A DNA stretch of 64,000 bases from Pelagibius sp. Alg239-R121. GTDB taxonomy: Bacteria > Pseudomonadota > Alphaproteobacteria > Kiloniellales > Kiloniellaceae. The position numbers and the translations under genes were made by a program. This document shows positions 26,851 to 36,153 of this stretch, one piece after another; within the stretch, counting starts at the first letter, position 1, and the number at the start of each line of letters is the position of its first letter. The DNA is taken from contig NZ_CAMZOF010000012.1 of assembly GCF_947331435.1 (NCBI RefSeq), forward strand, positions 124,001 through 188,000. The letters are read 5' to 3'. The notes under the pieces were generated by a model. It was not told the origin of the DNA. It saw nothing but the letters and a program-made list of their open reading frames with translations, and made no database searches.

Positions 26851-27231
26851 TCACGTCCGAAAACCGCTATGACGCCGGCGGTATTCGTTTGGACTTATGC
26901 CGTGTCGGAGGGTGAAGGCGCGTCTAAATTTTGCTGCACTTTCGAAACCCCATATCCGCGCGATTTCCTCGTCACTCAATTCTGTGGCTTTCAATAAACT
27001 TCCGCTATCCTGAAGGCGGGCACCATCTGAGGAAAAGACTCTCCGACAGGCAGTGAGCAACATCTCAGCGGCAGGATGAAGAGGCTTTTGCCGGCTCATT
27101 ACTTTCTCCCAACAACCATCGACTAACCTTCGTCGGATATATGACGACAAGCCAATCCAGTCTCGACCTTTCACATATTCAGGTCTGAATCCCGCCAGCG
27201 TTTTCGTCGCGTCCTGTACATGAATCCTCAC
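26851..27231 (-). CDS. Short AraC-type HTH protein, probably truncated
   Basis: About 126 residues if translation begins at the GTG of DVRIHVQDAT. The C-terminal segment ELSDEEIARIWGFESAAKFRRAFTLRHGISPNEYRRRH is the second helix-turn-helix of an AraC-family regulator; the first HTH and the usual ligand domain are not recognisable. It is transcribed divergently from the EamA gene, so it could regulate that transporter, but a decayed regulator is equally plausible. The frame is open further upstream, overlapping the EamA start. Confidence 0.5.
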   Translation of the reverse strand: MRIHVQDATKTLAGFRPEYVKGRDWIGLSSYIRRRLVDGCWEKVMSRQKPLHPAAEMLLTACRRVFSSDGARLQDSGSLLKATELSDEEIARIWGFESAAKFRRAFTLRHGISPNEYRRRHSGFRT

Positions 27232-27265
27232 ATCGATATTTCCGATTGATGAAGGGTTCTCCGCG

Positions 27266-28186
27266 GTGACACACAGAAGTAACGAGAACGCAGCGGTGAT
27301 TGCCGTTGTTGCTTCAGCGATGGCGTGGGGCGTGCTTTGGATCCCTTTGCGCGCCACAAGTGAAGCAGGCGTTTCAGAGGTATGGGCAATCGTCCTTTTC
27401 TACGCCTTGTCCGTATGTTTGCTGGCACCGCTCTACCACCGGCGGCGAAGGCAAATTGTCAAAGGCGGCTGGAAGCTGCAGCTTGCAGGACTACTTTCCG
27501 GTACGTCGATGGTTCTCTATTCAGGCGCGCTTCTGTTCACCAGCGTCGTCAATGCCATGCTGCTGTATTATCTGACGCCGATCTGGAGCACTCTGCTCGC
27601 GCGCGCTTTCCTGGGTGAAGCCATAACCCTGCAGCGTTGGGTCACGATTGCACTCGGCCTCGGCGGCCTCCTTGTGGTCTTGCGGATTGAGTCAAGTCTA
27701 CCCTGGCCCGACAATTTGGGGGACTGGATGGGGGTCTTCGCCGGATTGATGTGGGCCCTCGCCTCCGTTCAAATAAACAGCGACGAACGTAACCAGGTCC
27801 CTGAGTTCACGCTCGTTTACTTCATCTGGGGAACTCTTGCCGCCTTGACCTTAACCCTGCTGCCGTTGAGTGTAGATCAAACTGCCCCGTCACTGGACGT
27901 GGTAATCGCGGTTTTGCCAATGGCGATTCCGGTCACCATAATTCTGGTCGTGCCGCCGGCCGTTGCTATATTTTGGGGAGCTAAAATCCTCAGCCCAGGG
28001 TTCCTCGGCATTATCTTTATGACCGAGATCAGCGTTGGTGCAGTTACCGCTGCGCTGTGGGCAAATGAGCCCTTTGGGACACGCGAAGTGCTCGGCGTCG
28101 TTCTGATCACCACCGCCGGGCTGTGGGAACCCCTCTATCGCGTCCTTTCCCATCGAACGGGGATCGGCATTTTACGGAAAGAGTAG
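27266..28186 (+). CDS. EamA/DMT-family exporter
   Basis: 306 residues with about ten transmembrane helices in two EamA halves. Typical motifs are seen at AWGVLWIPLRATSEAGV, LLYYLTPIWSTLLARAFLGEAITLQRWVTIALGLGGLLVV in the first half and VPPAVAIFWGAKILSPGFLGIIFMTEISVGAVTAALWANEPFG in the second. Such proteins export amino acids or other metabolites. The GTG at 27266 is used, with GAAGGG upstream. The next gene starts three bases after its stop, so the two are an operon and the partner enzyme may act on the transported compound. Confidence 0.88.
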   Translation: MTHRSNENAAVIAVVASAMAWGVLWIPLRATSEAGVSEVWAIVLFYALSVCLLAPLYHRRRRQIVKGGWKLQLAGLLSGTSMVLYSGALLFTSVVNAMLLYYLTPIWSTLLARAFLGEAITLQRWVTIALGLGGLLVVLRIESSLPWPDNLGDWMGVFAGLMWALASVQINSDERNQVPEFTLVYFIWGTLAALTLTLLPLSVDQTAPSLDVVIAVLPMAIPVTIILVVPPAVAIFWGAKILSPGFLGIIFMTEISVGAVTAALWANEPFGTREVLGVVLITTAGLWEPLYRVLSHRTGIGILRKE

Positions 28187-28189
28187 CAG

Positions 28190-29155
28190 ATGGTTCGCTT
28201 GGATATTGAAAGGATCAAGAACGCATTTGCCAATATTGACAGCACCTTTCTAAACACGCCGCAGTACATTTGCCCCACCCTCAGCGGGGCCTTGGGATGC
28301 AGCATCGTTTTGAAGGTCGAAACCCTCAACCCGATTCGTTGTTTTAAGGGGCGCGGCATTGAAACCGTGTTGTCCCGATTGAAAGCCGACACGGGCCCGA
28401 AAGCAGCCGTGTGCGCAAGTGCAGGGAATTTAGGTCAAGCCCTCGCCTACAGCGGGCGACAAAGGGGATTTGACATAACCGTCACGGCCTCTGCCGCAGC
28501 TAACCCATTAAAAATCGAGCGCATGAAGGCTCTTGGCGCAAAAGTCATTTTGGTTGACGGTCAGATTGAGGAAGCGCTCAACGCAGCCCAAGAATTTTCT
28601 CAAGCGCATGGCGCTTTTCTTGTCGAAGACAGCAAAAATCTGGATACATGTGAAGGTGCCGGGACGATTGGAATGGAATTACTCGACCTGCCTTTCCCTC
28701 TGGATGCAATCGTCGTTTCCCTTGGCGGTGGCGCCATGGCAAGCGGGATCGGATGTGTAATGAAATCCCGCAGTCCGGACACCACAGTTATCAACGTTCA
28801 ACCAGAAAATGCACCTGCAATGACGAACAGCTTCCGCGCAGGCCGCGTCGTTGAAGCGGATGCGCCACACACGATCGCCGATGGCGTGGCGGGACGTTAC
28901 TGTTCTCCCGAAGCGCTTGCCGACTTACTGGCCGTTACAGACGAAGCGCTGTTGGTATCGGAGCAGAGCATTATCGAGGCAATGCGGCTGCTCTATCACT
29001 ACTCAGGATTGGTCGTAGAGCCCGCCGCCGCCTTGGGAGTGGCCTGCATCCTGGAAAACCCAGAGCGGTTCAAAGATAAGTGTGTGGCGACTATTCTCTG
29101 TGGCAGCAACGTCGCCCCAATGGACTTCAAAGACTGGGTGCTTGGAAGAGCTTGA
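28190..29155 (+). CDS. PLP-dependent threonine/serine dehydratase-like enzyme
   Basis: 321 residues of fold-type II PLP enzyme. The Schiff-base lysine is in NPIRCFKGRG, the substrate-binding loop is SAGNLGQALAY (with Leu in place of the usual His of SxGNHGQ), the phosphate loop is SLGGGAMASGI and the pyridine-N serine is in TILCGSNV. The family eliminates or exchanges beta-substituents of hydroxy amino acids. It shares an operon with the EamA exporter, which suggests an amino-acid detoxification or export function. No regulatory ACT domain is present, and the length is that of a catabolic-type enzyme. Confidence 0.87.
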   Translation: MVRLDIERIKNAFANIDSTFLNTPQYICPTLSGALGCSIVLKVETLNPIRCFKGRGIETVLSRLKADTGPKAAVCASAGNLGQALAYSGRQRGFDITVTASAAANPLKIERMKALGAKVILVDGQIEEALNAAQEFSQAHGAFLVEDSKNLDTCEGAGTIGMELLDLPFPLDAIVVSLGGGAMASGIGCVMKSRSPDTTVINVQPENAPAMTNSFRAGRVVEADAPHTIADGVAGRYCSPEALADLLAVTDEALLVSEQSIIEAMRLLYHYSGLVVEPAAALGVACILENPERFKDKCVATILCGSNVAPMDFKDWVLGRA

Positions 29156-29190
29156 AGCGACCGCAGAGGATGAACACGTATTCCACAGTA

Positions 29191-30155
29191 TCATGTGAGG
29201 TGAGGTGAGGTGCGCTGCCTGCTGATGAGCCCCATTGCCACCGCGATGATACGCGCCGCGACCAGCGCGCCGCGTCCACCGATATCATTCGAAGGCATCA
29301 GTTCAACCAGGTTGAAGCCGACGATTTTGGACCGTTTGGCTATACCCTTCAGCAAGTTCACCACCTGCCAGTAATCGAACCGCCGGGTGCGGGGCCGATA
29401 ACCGATGGCACGATAGCTGGATCCATGGCGTCGATATCAAGTGTCACGAAGACATTTCGGTCGGCGGGTACGGCTTCTATCACCTTGCCGAAATCCATGT
29501 TTACGATGTCCTGCATCGGGAAAAATTGTACCCCCCATTCCGTCGCGTCGCGAAAGTCCTGGGGCCGGGCGCTGCCTAATCCTCGTGCGCCCAGTTGAAT
29601 GATGCCGTCAACCCACGCCATTTCCGAGGCGCGCCGCATGTTGCTTGATAGCCCCAGGCGTTCTCCAGACACCTCATCCCGCCAATCGATATGCGCATCC
29701 AGTTGTACGATGGTGAGTGGCCCGTGTGCTTCGAAGGCCTGGAACACCGGGATCGGTATGGAATCGTCACCACCCATGACAATGGGCACGGCGCCTTGAT
29801 CCAGCACGGTTTTGACACTGCGCAAAATGGTGTTTCGATTAAAGGCGTAATCCTTGTCACTGTAGTCCAAATTCCCCCAATCCACTGCTTTGGTGCCATC
29901 GGCAAAGACCTTTCCTCCGAGGTCGAAGTCATGGTGGTTCAAAACACCCGGCCACCCAAACGCCGATCGAATGGCATCCGGGGCATCAGCACAGTAAGCG
30001 CCAACAGACTCGTACGGCGTCGCACTTGGTGCACCCATCACAACGATATCAGCATCTTCGGCTTCACCAGGTTGTGCGAGCGGAATGTCGAATAATCCGC
30101 CACTTGCCTGCCCCCCGAACATAGAGCCCATTTTAGGATGTTTTGTTTCGACCAT
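29191..30155 (-). pseudogene. Agmatinase-family ureohydrolase with a frameshift
   Basis: The first 265 codons read as a normal ureohydrolase: GAPSATPYESVGAY, GGDDSIPIP, DAHIDWRDE and the Mn-binding LDIDAMDPAIVPSV. Then the frame runs into a stop after PGGSITGRW. In another frame the rest of the protein follows at once (YWQVVNLLKGIAKR, VELMPSNDIGGRGALVAARII) and ends at 29191. One base appears to be missing around 29376-29381 (GGTTCGATT where GGTTTCGAT would restore PGGFDYWQ). The gene is either truncated or the assembly has an error. The first metal motif has Asp in place of the usual His of GGDHS; some subgroups of the family may have this. Confidence 0.83.
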
Positions 30156-30306
30156 AGCGTGCCCCAGCTGATTGATGCGGAATCATGAACCGATACGAAG
30201 ACGTCGCCATGCGGTGGCGTATATAGACGAGGTGCAGACTGATGGGTATCTCCCGTCACTTCTCCATACGCTAACTCTTGCGATGCATCCTGTCCGCCTC
30301 GCGCGC

Positions 30307-32715
30307 CTATTCTCTCTCAGCTTCCAGGCGCTTAATCTCACAGACGTAGGCTCGGAGCGGCACGGAGCCGCTCACCGGGTCGATGTGATCGTGGCCGATG
30401 ACAAGATTGAAATTGGCGCTGTCCGGACCGAAAGGCGCAAAGCCGGGCGCATCGATTTCAGGGCAGGCCTGCCACCATCCGTGCTGCCCGCAGACAACAT
30501 CGGGGTCCAACGCCTCGTCGAAGCGGGCCCGGGCACGTACCCTGCCATTGGGCGTTTCGATGAGGACCCAGTCTCCCGCTTCGATCGCGCGCGCCGCCGC
30601 CGCCGCGGGGTGAAGATCCACCTGGGGATCCGGCGCCCGGCGCCGCAGGCTCGGCAGGCCGCGATGCTGGCTTTCGCAATAGAGCGAATCCTTCGCGCAG
30701 GTCAGGATCAAGGGATAACGTGCTGCAAGGTCCGGCCTGGAATGCGGGCCGACCAGAGGCTCTTCATAGTCAGGTAGCGGCGGATAGCCCTGCTCCAGAA
30801 AAACCTCCGAATAGAACTCGACCTTGCGCGACGGTGTGGCGAAACCGCGGGCTACATTCTCCGTGCGCTCGGTATATTTCTTATGGCGGGTCTGTAGCGG
30901 CACCCGCACCCCGGCCGGGTTTTCGCGCAAGGACTCGAGTGACACGCCACTGGGCGCCAGCTGATGCCGGTAGGCGGCATCGATGTCGCCATCCCAAAAT
31001 GCCGAACCGAAGCCGAGGCGGCAGGCGAGATCGAATACAATCTGAACATCGGAGCGGGCTTCGCCACGGGGTTCGACAAGCTTTTTGCGCAGCTGAATGA
31101 GGGAATTGGCCGTTTCGCTGGTCTCGAAGCCAATTTTTAATCCTTCGGATTCGAACGGACTGGTCGCCGGCAGGACAATATCGGCGGTTTCGGCGCTCGG
31201 GTTCATGAAGAGATCGACATGAACATGAAACTCCAGGGCGCGTAGCGCTTCACGCCCGCGTTCGCCGTCCGCGTGGGCCACGAGCAGGTTCGAACCAAAA
31301 CTGACGAGGCCGCGAACCGCGTAGGGCTGGTGGTCCAAAATCGCCCGGTAAGTGTCAGCGGAGGTGACATGATCGAAGCGTGAGGGGCCGAGCGGCCGGT
31401 CGGCAAGCCCGAGGGTTTTGGCGCGCTGCTCTCCCGACAACATCTCATCGCCTTGGATGTTGGCGCTGAGCGCGGCCGGGAACAGAACGTTGCCGCCCTT
31501 GGCATCGAAATCGCCGGTCAGGGCATAGACCAGACCGATTGCCCGAGCGATCTGGGTTGCGTTGGATTGCTGTTCGAGACCACTCCAGGCCATGTAAGCG
31601 ACTGGCCGCGATTCCCACAGCATGTTTGCGGTCTCGACGACTTTGTCAACTTCGACGCCGGTGAGCCGTTCGACCTCCTGCGGATCATAGCGGCCGCAAA
31701 GTTCGGCGGTGAGCTGGAAAGCCGGCCTGCAAGTGACAGGTCCTTGTGCGGTTTCCACTTCGAAGCTGCCGAACAGCGCAAGCTCCGCGTTGTCCGCCGC
31801 ATAGCTGCCAAGATCAGGGGTATAGGCGACCGCCCGCCCCGCGGTTTCGTCCCAGGCCAGATAACTGTCTGGCGATCCGGAAGGATCAAGGTCCTGTCCG
31901 CGGAGAAACCGTCCGCTGTCCGAACGGATCAGCAACGGGCCGTTGGTCCAGTCGCGGACGAAGCTTTCATCGTACCAGCCCCTGTCGATCATCACATGGG
32001 CCAGGCCGAGAGCAAGCGCGCCGTCACTGCCGGGACGGACCCGCAACCAGTGGTCGGCCCGGCGCGCCAGACCAGCGAAGCGAGGATCTATCACGATGAG
32101 GCGGGCGCCGGATTTCTGCGCAGCCACGGTCGCCGTGGCATGGGCGATGCGGGACACGGTCGGGTTGTAGCCCCAGAACAGAATGCAGCCGGCATTCTCC
32201 AGATCGGGCATACAGTCGGCGGGAAGACCGGCGCCGAAACTATAGATGTTGGCGAGATAACGGCCCCAACCGCACAGCTCCATCGAAACGGATTGATTGG
32301 GACTGCCGAACGCCTTTCTCAAGCGGCGGACCCAGGCCATCGAGTCCGACAGAGCAGAGGTCGAGGGAGAGGCGGTATTGAAGACCACGGTTTCGGGCCC
32401 GTGCCGATCCGACAAGGCCGTCAGTTTTTTCGCAACTGTGTCAAGCGCTTCATCCCAGGAGATCCGCTGCCAGCCCGGATCGGCATCGCCTTTCGGGCGA
32501 GTCCGTTTCATCGGGTAAAGCAGCCGGTCCGGATGATAAACAAGCTCCGGCGCAACCTTTCCCTTAATGCAGAGGGCCTGGCCAGTTGGATGAGATGGGT
32601 CAGGTTTCAATGCGGTAAAGCGGCCATCTTCGACGCTGGCGATCGCGCCGCAGCGTGAGACGCAGAGAGCGCAAAAACTGGGAACCTGTTCAGCTTGTTG
32701 AGTATCAGCAGACAT
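30307..32715 (-). CDS. Molybdopterin-dependent oxidoreductase, single-subunit catalytic protein
   Basis: 802 residues. An N-terminal 4Fe-4S site uses Cys15, Cys18, Cys22 and Cys49 (CALCVSRC, then QALCIKGK). The molybdenum domain follows, with the likely Mo ligand Cys148 in SMELCGWGR, then ILFWGYNPTVSRIAHA and VIDPRFAGLARRADHWLRVRPGSDGALALGLAHV. The C-terminal beta domain contains ILTCAKDSLYCESQHRGLPSLRRRAPDP. It is in the formate dehydrogenase/nitrate reductase superfamily (bis-MGD). There is no Tat signal, so it is cytoplasmic. No partner electron-transfer subunit is adjacent. The substrate cannot be assigned. Confidence 0.88.
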   Translation of the reverse strand: MSADTQQAEQVPSFCALCVSRCGAIASVEDGRFTALKPDPSHPTGQALCIKGKVAPELVYHPDRLLYPMKRTRPKGDADPGWQRISWDEALDTVAKKLTALSDRHGPETVVFNTASPSTSALSDSMAWVRRLRKAFGSPNQSVSMELCGWGRYLANIYSFGAGLPADCMPDLENAGCILFWGYNPTVSRIAHATATVAAQKSGARLIVIDPRFAGLARRADHWLRVRPGSDGALALGLAHVMIDRGWYDESFVRDWTNGPLLIRSDSGRFLRGQDLDPSGSPDSYLAWDETAGRAVAYTPDLGSYAADNAELALFGSFEVETAQGPVTCRPAFQLTAELCGRYDPQEVERLTGVEVDKVVETANMLWESRPVAYMAWSGLEQQSNATQIARAIGLVYALTGDFDAKGGNVLFPAALSANIQGDEMLSGEQRAKTLGLADRPLGPSRFDHVTSADTYRAILDHQPYAVRGLVSFGSNLLVAHADGERGREALRALEFHVHVDLFMNPSAETADIVLPATSPFESEGLKIGFETSETANSLIQLRKKLVEPRGEARSDVQIVFDLACRLGFGSAFWDGDIDAAYRHQLAPSGVSLESLRENPAGVRVPLQTRHKKYTERTENVARGFATPSRKVEFYSEVFLEQGYPPLPDYEEPLVGPHSRPDLAARYPLILTCAKDSLYCESQHRGLPSLRRRAPDPQVDLHPAAAAARAIEAGDWVLIETPNGRVRARARFDEALDPDVVCGQHGWWQACPEIDAPGFAPFGPDSANFNLVIGHDHIDPVSGSVPLRAYVCEIKRLEAERE

Positions 32716-32922
32716 TACAATTCACCTCGAACCTGAACACAGCGCGGACCGGTCGGATTGCTGTGGAAAACGAGCTTAGCACAGCATTGATTCGAGATAA
32801 CCTGAATGTCCGGAGTGTGGATGTTTTATGCAAATCTCACCGGTGCTTACCCATCAACTAACTCTGGGCTTGAGGTCAGGCGAACCGACAACCGGTATAA
32901 AGCGGTTCGCTGATCAGTAAGC

Positions 32923-33390
32923 TTACTGGTACTTCGCCGCGGTAATGAACTCGCCAAAGGTCTCGCACCAGACAATGACAGTCGAATAGGCCCCAACGTC
33001 CACGCCCGTGGGCACATCTAGCAGAAAACCGTCGAAGGTCTTGACGTCTCCGATCAGCTGCGCGCCACTCTTAACCTTGAGAAACTGCGCCTCGTCTTCG
33101 ACGAAGTCTTTCACGAGGTAGAGTTTGTAGTCGGGGCCCGGCGCCAGACTGCCTTGATGCACAATCTTGCCCGCCGTAACACTCACGCTGCCCTCCCCCC
33201 AATGAAGAAAGTCGCTGCCCTTGAGTTCACGGGTGAAACCGGCTTCAAAGAGAGCACCTTCAGCACTCGCGGCCAGCATTCCCCGGTCCAGACTCTCAGG
33301 CGCCGTGAGAACGGGCAAAAAATACACACCAAGCGCGAAGCCAATGGCAAGCACGGCAAGATGGGTAACAGACAGGATAAGCCAGCGCAT
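32923..33390 (-). CDS. DM13-domain membrane-anchored protein
   Basis: 155 residues with one N-terminal transmembrane anchor (WLILSVTHLAVLAIGFALGVYFLP). The extracytoplasmic part is a DM13 domain: ELKGSDFLHWGEGSVSV, GPDYKLYLVKDFVEDEAQFLKVKSGAQLIGDVKTFDGFLLDVP and the signature VIVWCETFGEFITAAKY with its conserved Cys. DM13 domains resemble DOMON-type electron-transfer modules. The gene follows a molybdo-oxidoreductase but at 200 bases distance upstream of it, so any link is uncertain. Confidence 0.85.
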   Translation of the reverse strand: MRWLILSVTHLAVLAIGFALGVYFLPVLTAPESLDRGMLAASAEGALFEAGFTRELKGSDFLHWGEGSVSVTAGKIVHQGSLAPGPDYKLYLVKDFVEDEAQFLKVKSGAQLIGDVKTFDGFLLDVPTGVDVGAYSTVIVWCETFGEFITAAKYQ

Positions 33391-33470
33391 AATCGTCTCT
33401 CAAATGGGCATTAGGAACAGCGGACAAACGCTATCACCCCACCTTGGGGGCCGCAATGGCAGCGCTACGT

Positions 33471-33491
33471 GACCGGAAACAACAGCCGGTC
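33471..33491. repeat. REP-like palindrome next to the transposase
   Basis: GACCGG and CCGGTC form a six-base stem with a nine-base loop, 22 bases beyond the stop of the RAYT gene. REP sequences that RAYTs mobilise are often found at this place; here the identity is only inferred from position and symmetry. Confidence 0.35.
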
Positions 33492-33513
33492 GGGTACACA
33501 TACGAGAAAGGCG

Positions 33514-34344
33514 TCAGGTGTTATTCTGGGCGTCGAACTTCTGCACAACGCGGCTCACGGTGCTTGGATAGACATCGTAATAGCGTGCGACGTCCGAACG
33601 GCTATGCTGGCCCTCAAGGCAAGCCCGTGCCATGGCTTCCGTGCGTTGCGGATAGCGGCCGTCGTACCAGGCAATGTCAGGGGACAGAGCGGCACGGGTC
33701 CGTCGTGAATGCTGCGCACTGAGTTTGCCCGCCTTCTTCGCCAGCTTGGCCGCGAAGGCGTCGCCGCCATAGCAGAGCTGGCCGCGCGCTTGAAGTGCCG
33801 GCTGGTTCTTGCGCGCCAATGTGGCGACGGCGACTGTTGCTTTGGAGCGTTTGGCGCCCAATTCATCCCAAAGCGGAGCCGGATCGAACCAGGCCGCCTG
33901 TTCGGTCCCGCCGTTCAAGCGGTAGGATGACCAGGGCCATTGCTTCGCCCCCTTAACCAGCCCGTCAGCCACCGGACTGCGCAGCACGTAGGCACAGAGC
34001 TGCGCCAGATAGACCGAAGTCTCCACCAGAATGGACTTATAGCGGCCCTGGAAAAGATGGCCGTGACGGCCGTGACGCCGGTTGAAGGCCTGGCTGTAGA
34101 CGCCGAACAACTGGCGCATGCCGCGTGACAGCGTCGCCCGGTCGGTTGCGATCACCAGATGGAGGTGATCGTCCAGCAGGCAGTAACACAGAACCCGCCA
34201 GTCGGCCTCGGCGCAGACCTCTCCGAGGACAGACAGAAACGCCATCCGATCCTCGTCATCGTAGAAAACCGCGTCGCCGCCGTTGCCGTGAGCCGTCACG
34301 TGATAGACAGCACCCGCGAATTCGATCCTGAGTGGACGTGCCAC
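33514..34344 (-). mobile_element. REP-associated tyrosine transposase (RAYT, IS200/Y1 family)
   Basis: 276 residues. The start MARPLRIEFAGAVYHVTAHGN is typical of RAYT proteins. The HUH motif is HLH at residues 60-62 (DDHLHLVI) and the catalytic Tyr is probably Tyr119 in LCAYVLRSPV. RYKSILVE and WPWSSYR follow as in other family members. The C-terminal 100 residues carry a helix-turn-helix (SRSDVARYYDVYPSTVSRVVQKF). RAYTs are single-copy, domesticated relatives of IS200 transposases that act on REP palindromes. A palindromic repeat family is present in the window and could be its substrate. Confidence 0.92.
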
Positions 34345-34437
34345 AATCGCTCCAGTTTTTGCTTCAGCCTAAACTCAAGCTATCGCCAATAGGTGCACCG
34401 AACAAGACCTGACCCTTCGTCCGCTTAAACTGTCTCA

Positions 34438-36153
34438 TCAGATATAATCGGTGACCTTGTCTGCAAACTCCCAATGAAGGCCGACCCGGACAATTCCCCC
34501 CAGTCCGGCACCGTCCGGGCCGCCGGGTGCGATCAGTTGGACCTCAATTTCGCGAGTCTCGAAGCGGTTGCCGACTTCCTGCCCCTGGAAACCGCCGGAA
34601 TAGAGCGGAGCATCAAGCGTGGCGCCCGTACCGCCCTCCCATTGCGAAACGTCATTGGTCATCAACCCCAGGGTCACGACCTCGACTCCATAGAAATCGT
34701 CGCTCGCACCCGCTCCGGCAAAAGTCGCGATCAGGGAGATGATGTAGGTAATGACCGCGATGACCGCCCCGATGGCCGACGCGCCGATTAATGCGATCAC
34801 GTAAGCTGCGAATTCGGAGGTAAGAGCCGCGTTAAACTCTTCCGTTGCATCGTCCAGTTCATCTTGCATGTCGCGCAGATAATCCCGGACCTCGTCCATC
34901 AGATCACCTTCCAGCGCCTCGGAGGCCAGCTCGGCCATCGCCGCCAGCCAGTCGTCGACGCCATCGCCTGAATCTTCTTCATGCACCGATATCACAGCGA
35001 ATTGCGTGCGGGGCCAGACGTTGCTGGTGGGCGTCCAAAGTTTGACCCAGGCCGATGTCCAGTCCAGCGCGTGGCGGCTGGTATCACCTTCCTCAACCGG
35101 CAGATAGGTCAACCACTTGCCCATCGGCGTAGCCTCAAGGGGTGAGATATCAACGGCGAAAGCGCTGATGCGATATTCCTCATCCCCCGGCCCCGGCTGA
35201 TCGGCGGCGACCTTGAACCAGTTTATGTGGAGGCGGGACTTTCGATAGTAGTTCACCCTTTGCAGATCAAAATGAGTACCGGGCTGCTTGTATTCCCCGC
35301 CATAATCGATAACGGCGGGACCCGACCAGGGCCCAACGCCGGCCGGTGGTTCAGGCTCTCCCCGGGTAAGAATACTGGAGATCGAATGGCCGTGGTGCCG
35401 TTCCAGCTTTAGCCCCGTATCAGGAGCCCCAAGCGGCAGCACGGTCATGTGATAGCGCTGTGCCGGGTTCGGCGCCGCCGGCGGCAGGTATTGGTTCAGA
35501 TGGAGCGTGTATTCACCGCCGACGGTCCCGTCTTTATTTGTGGATTCAGCAAAACCTCGAGTGATCAGTGGACCCGGATCGCTGCCGGTTACCGGTCCGC
35601 GGAGCTCCCAATAGGCGCGGGCAGCCTCCGGCTCATCGGTGCCCCAGTGGAAGGTCAGCGAGGGCGGCTCGTCGGTCTGCAGATAGCGGTGCGGCGTGAC
35701 GACAACCTCACCCGCCGGGCGCATCTTGACCCAGGTCTTGGTAACCAGAAGCGCCTGTCCGCGTGCCTGTCCCTGAAGGTCGGTAATCGCGGTTTTGCTT
35801 TGCTCGCGGATGCTGTCGAACTGCCTTCGCGCAAAACGGCGGACAGCCTTGAGAAGGTCTGGATCCATCTCCTCACGATCCGAGTCTCCACCGGCTCCGG
35901 CGGCGAGAGTTTGACTGTATCGCAGTGCGAGCGCACGTTCCTTTTCCGACATTGCGTTGAAGCGGCGGCGCGCAGAATCCGCCAGGCTGCAGGGGCGCAA
36001 CCGGTCGTCCTCGCCTGAATTTGCCAACACCGCGATACGCGCAATTTCGGCGGCCAGTTTCTTGGCTAGATCCTGATCCTGTTTTGTCCGCTTGAAGGGG
36101 GGCAACTGAATTTTAGGGCGCTTGAAATGCACACCGCAGTCATGCTTGGCCAT
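34438..36153 (-). CDS. Large unrecognised protein with a hydrophobic hairpin
   Basis: 571 residues, no signal peptide. Layout: a basic helical N-terminal region (1-150, with KKLAAEIARIAVLANSG and RRFARRQFDSIREQSK), a beta-rich middle (about 155-385, with many Tyr/Trp and HW-G-T-D-E-P type turns), an amphipathic helix (about 400-445, EALEGDLMDEVRDYLRDMQDELDDATEEFNAAL), a strongly hydrophobic 40-residue stretch (FAAYVIALIGASAIGAVIAV and following) and a C-terminal beta segment. The arrangement would suit a membrane-inserting effector, but no family is recognised. Not to be over-read: this is a shape argument only. Confidence 0.65.
   Translation of the reverse strand: MAKHDCGVHFKRPKIQLPPFKRTKQDQDLAKKLAAEIARIAVLANSGEDDRLRPCSLADSARRRFNAMSEKERALALRYSQTLAAGAGGDSDREEMDPDLLKAVRRFARRQFDSIREQSKTAITDLQGQARGQALLVTKTWVKMRPAGEVVVTPHRYLQTDEPPSLTFHWGTDEPEAARAYWELRGPVTGSDPGPLITRGFAESTNKDGTVGGEYTLHLNQYLPPAAPNPAQRYHMTVLPLGAPDTGLKLERHHGHSISSILTRGEPEPPAGVGPWSGPAVIDYGGEYKQPGTHFDLQRVNYYRKSRLHINWFKVAADQPGPGDEEYRISAFAVDISPLEATPMGKWLTYLPVEEGDTSRHALDWTSAWVKLWTPTSNVWPRTQFAVISVHEEDSGDGVDDWLAAMAELASEALEGDLMDEVRDYLRDMQDELDDATEEFNAALTSEFAAYVIALIGASAIGAVIAVITYIISLIATFAGAGASDDFYGVEVVTLGLMTNDVSQWEGGTGATLDAPLYSGGFQGQEVGNRFETREIEVQLIAPGGPDGAGLGGIVRVGLHWEFADKVTDYI

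Noticed and set aside
31453-32658. 401-codon open frame opposite the molybdopterin oxidoreductase
   Set aside because: Antisense shadow of a strongly recognisable gene.
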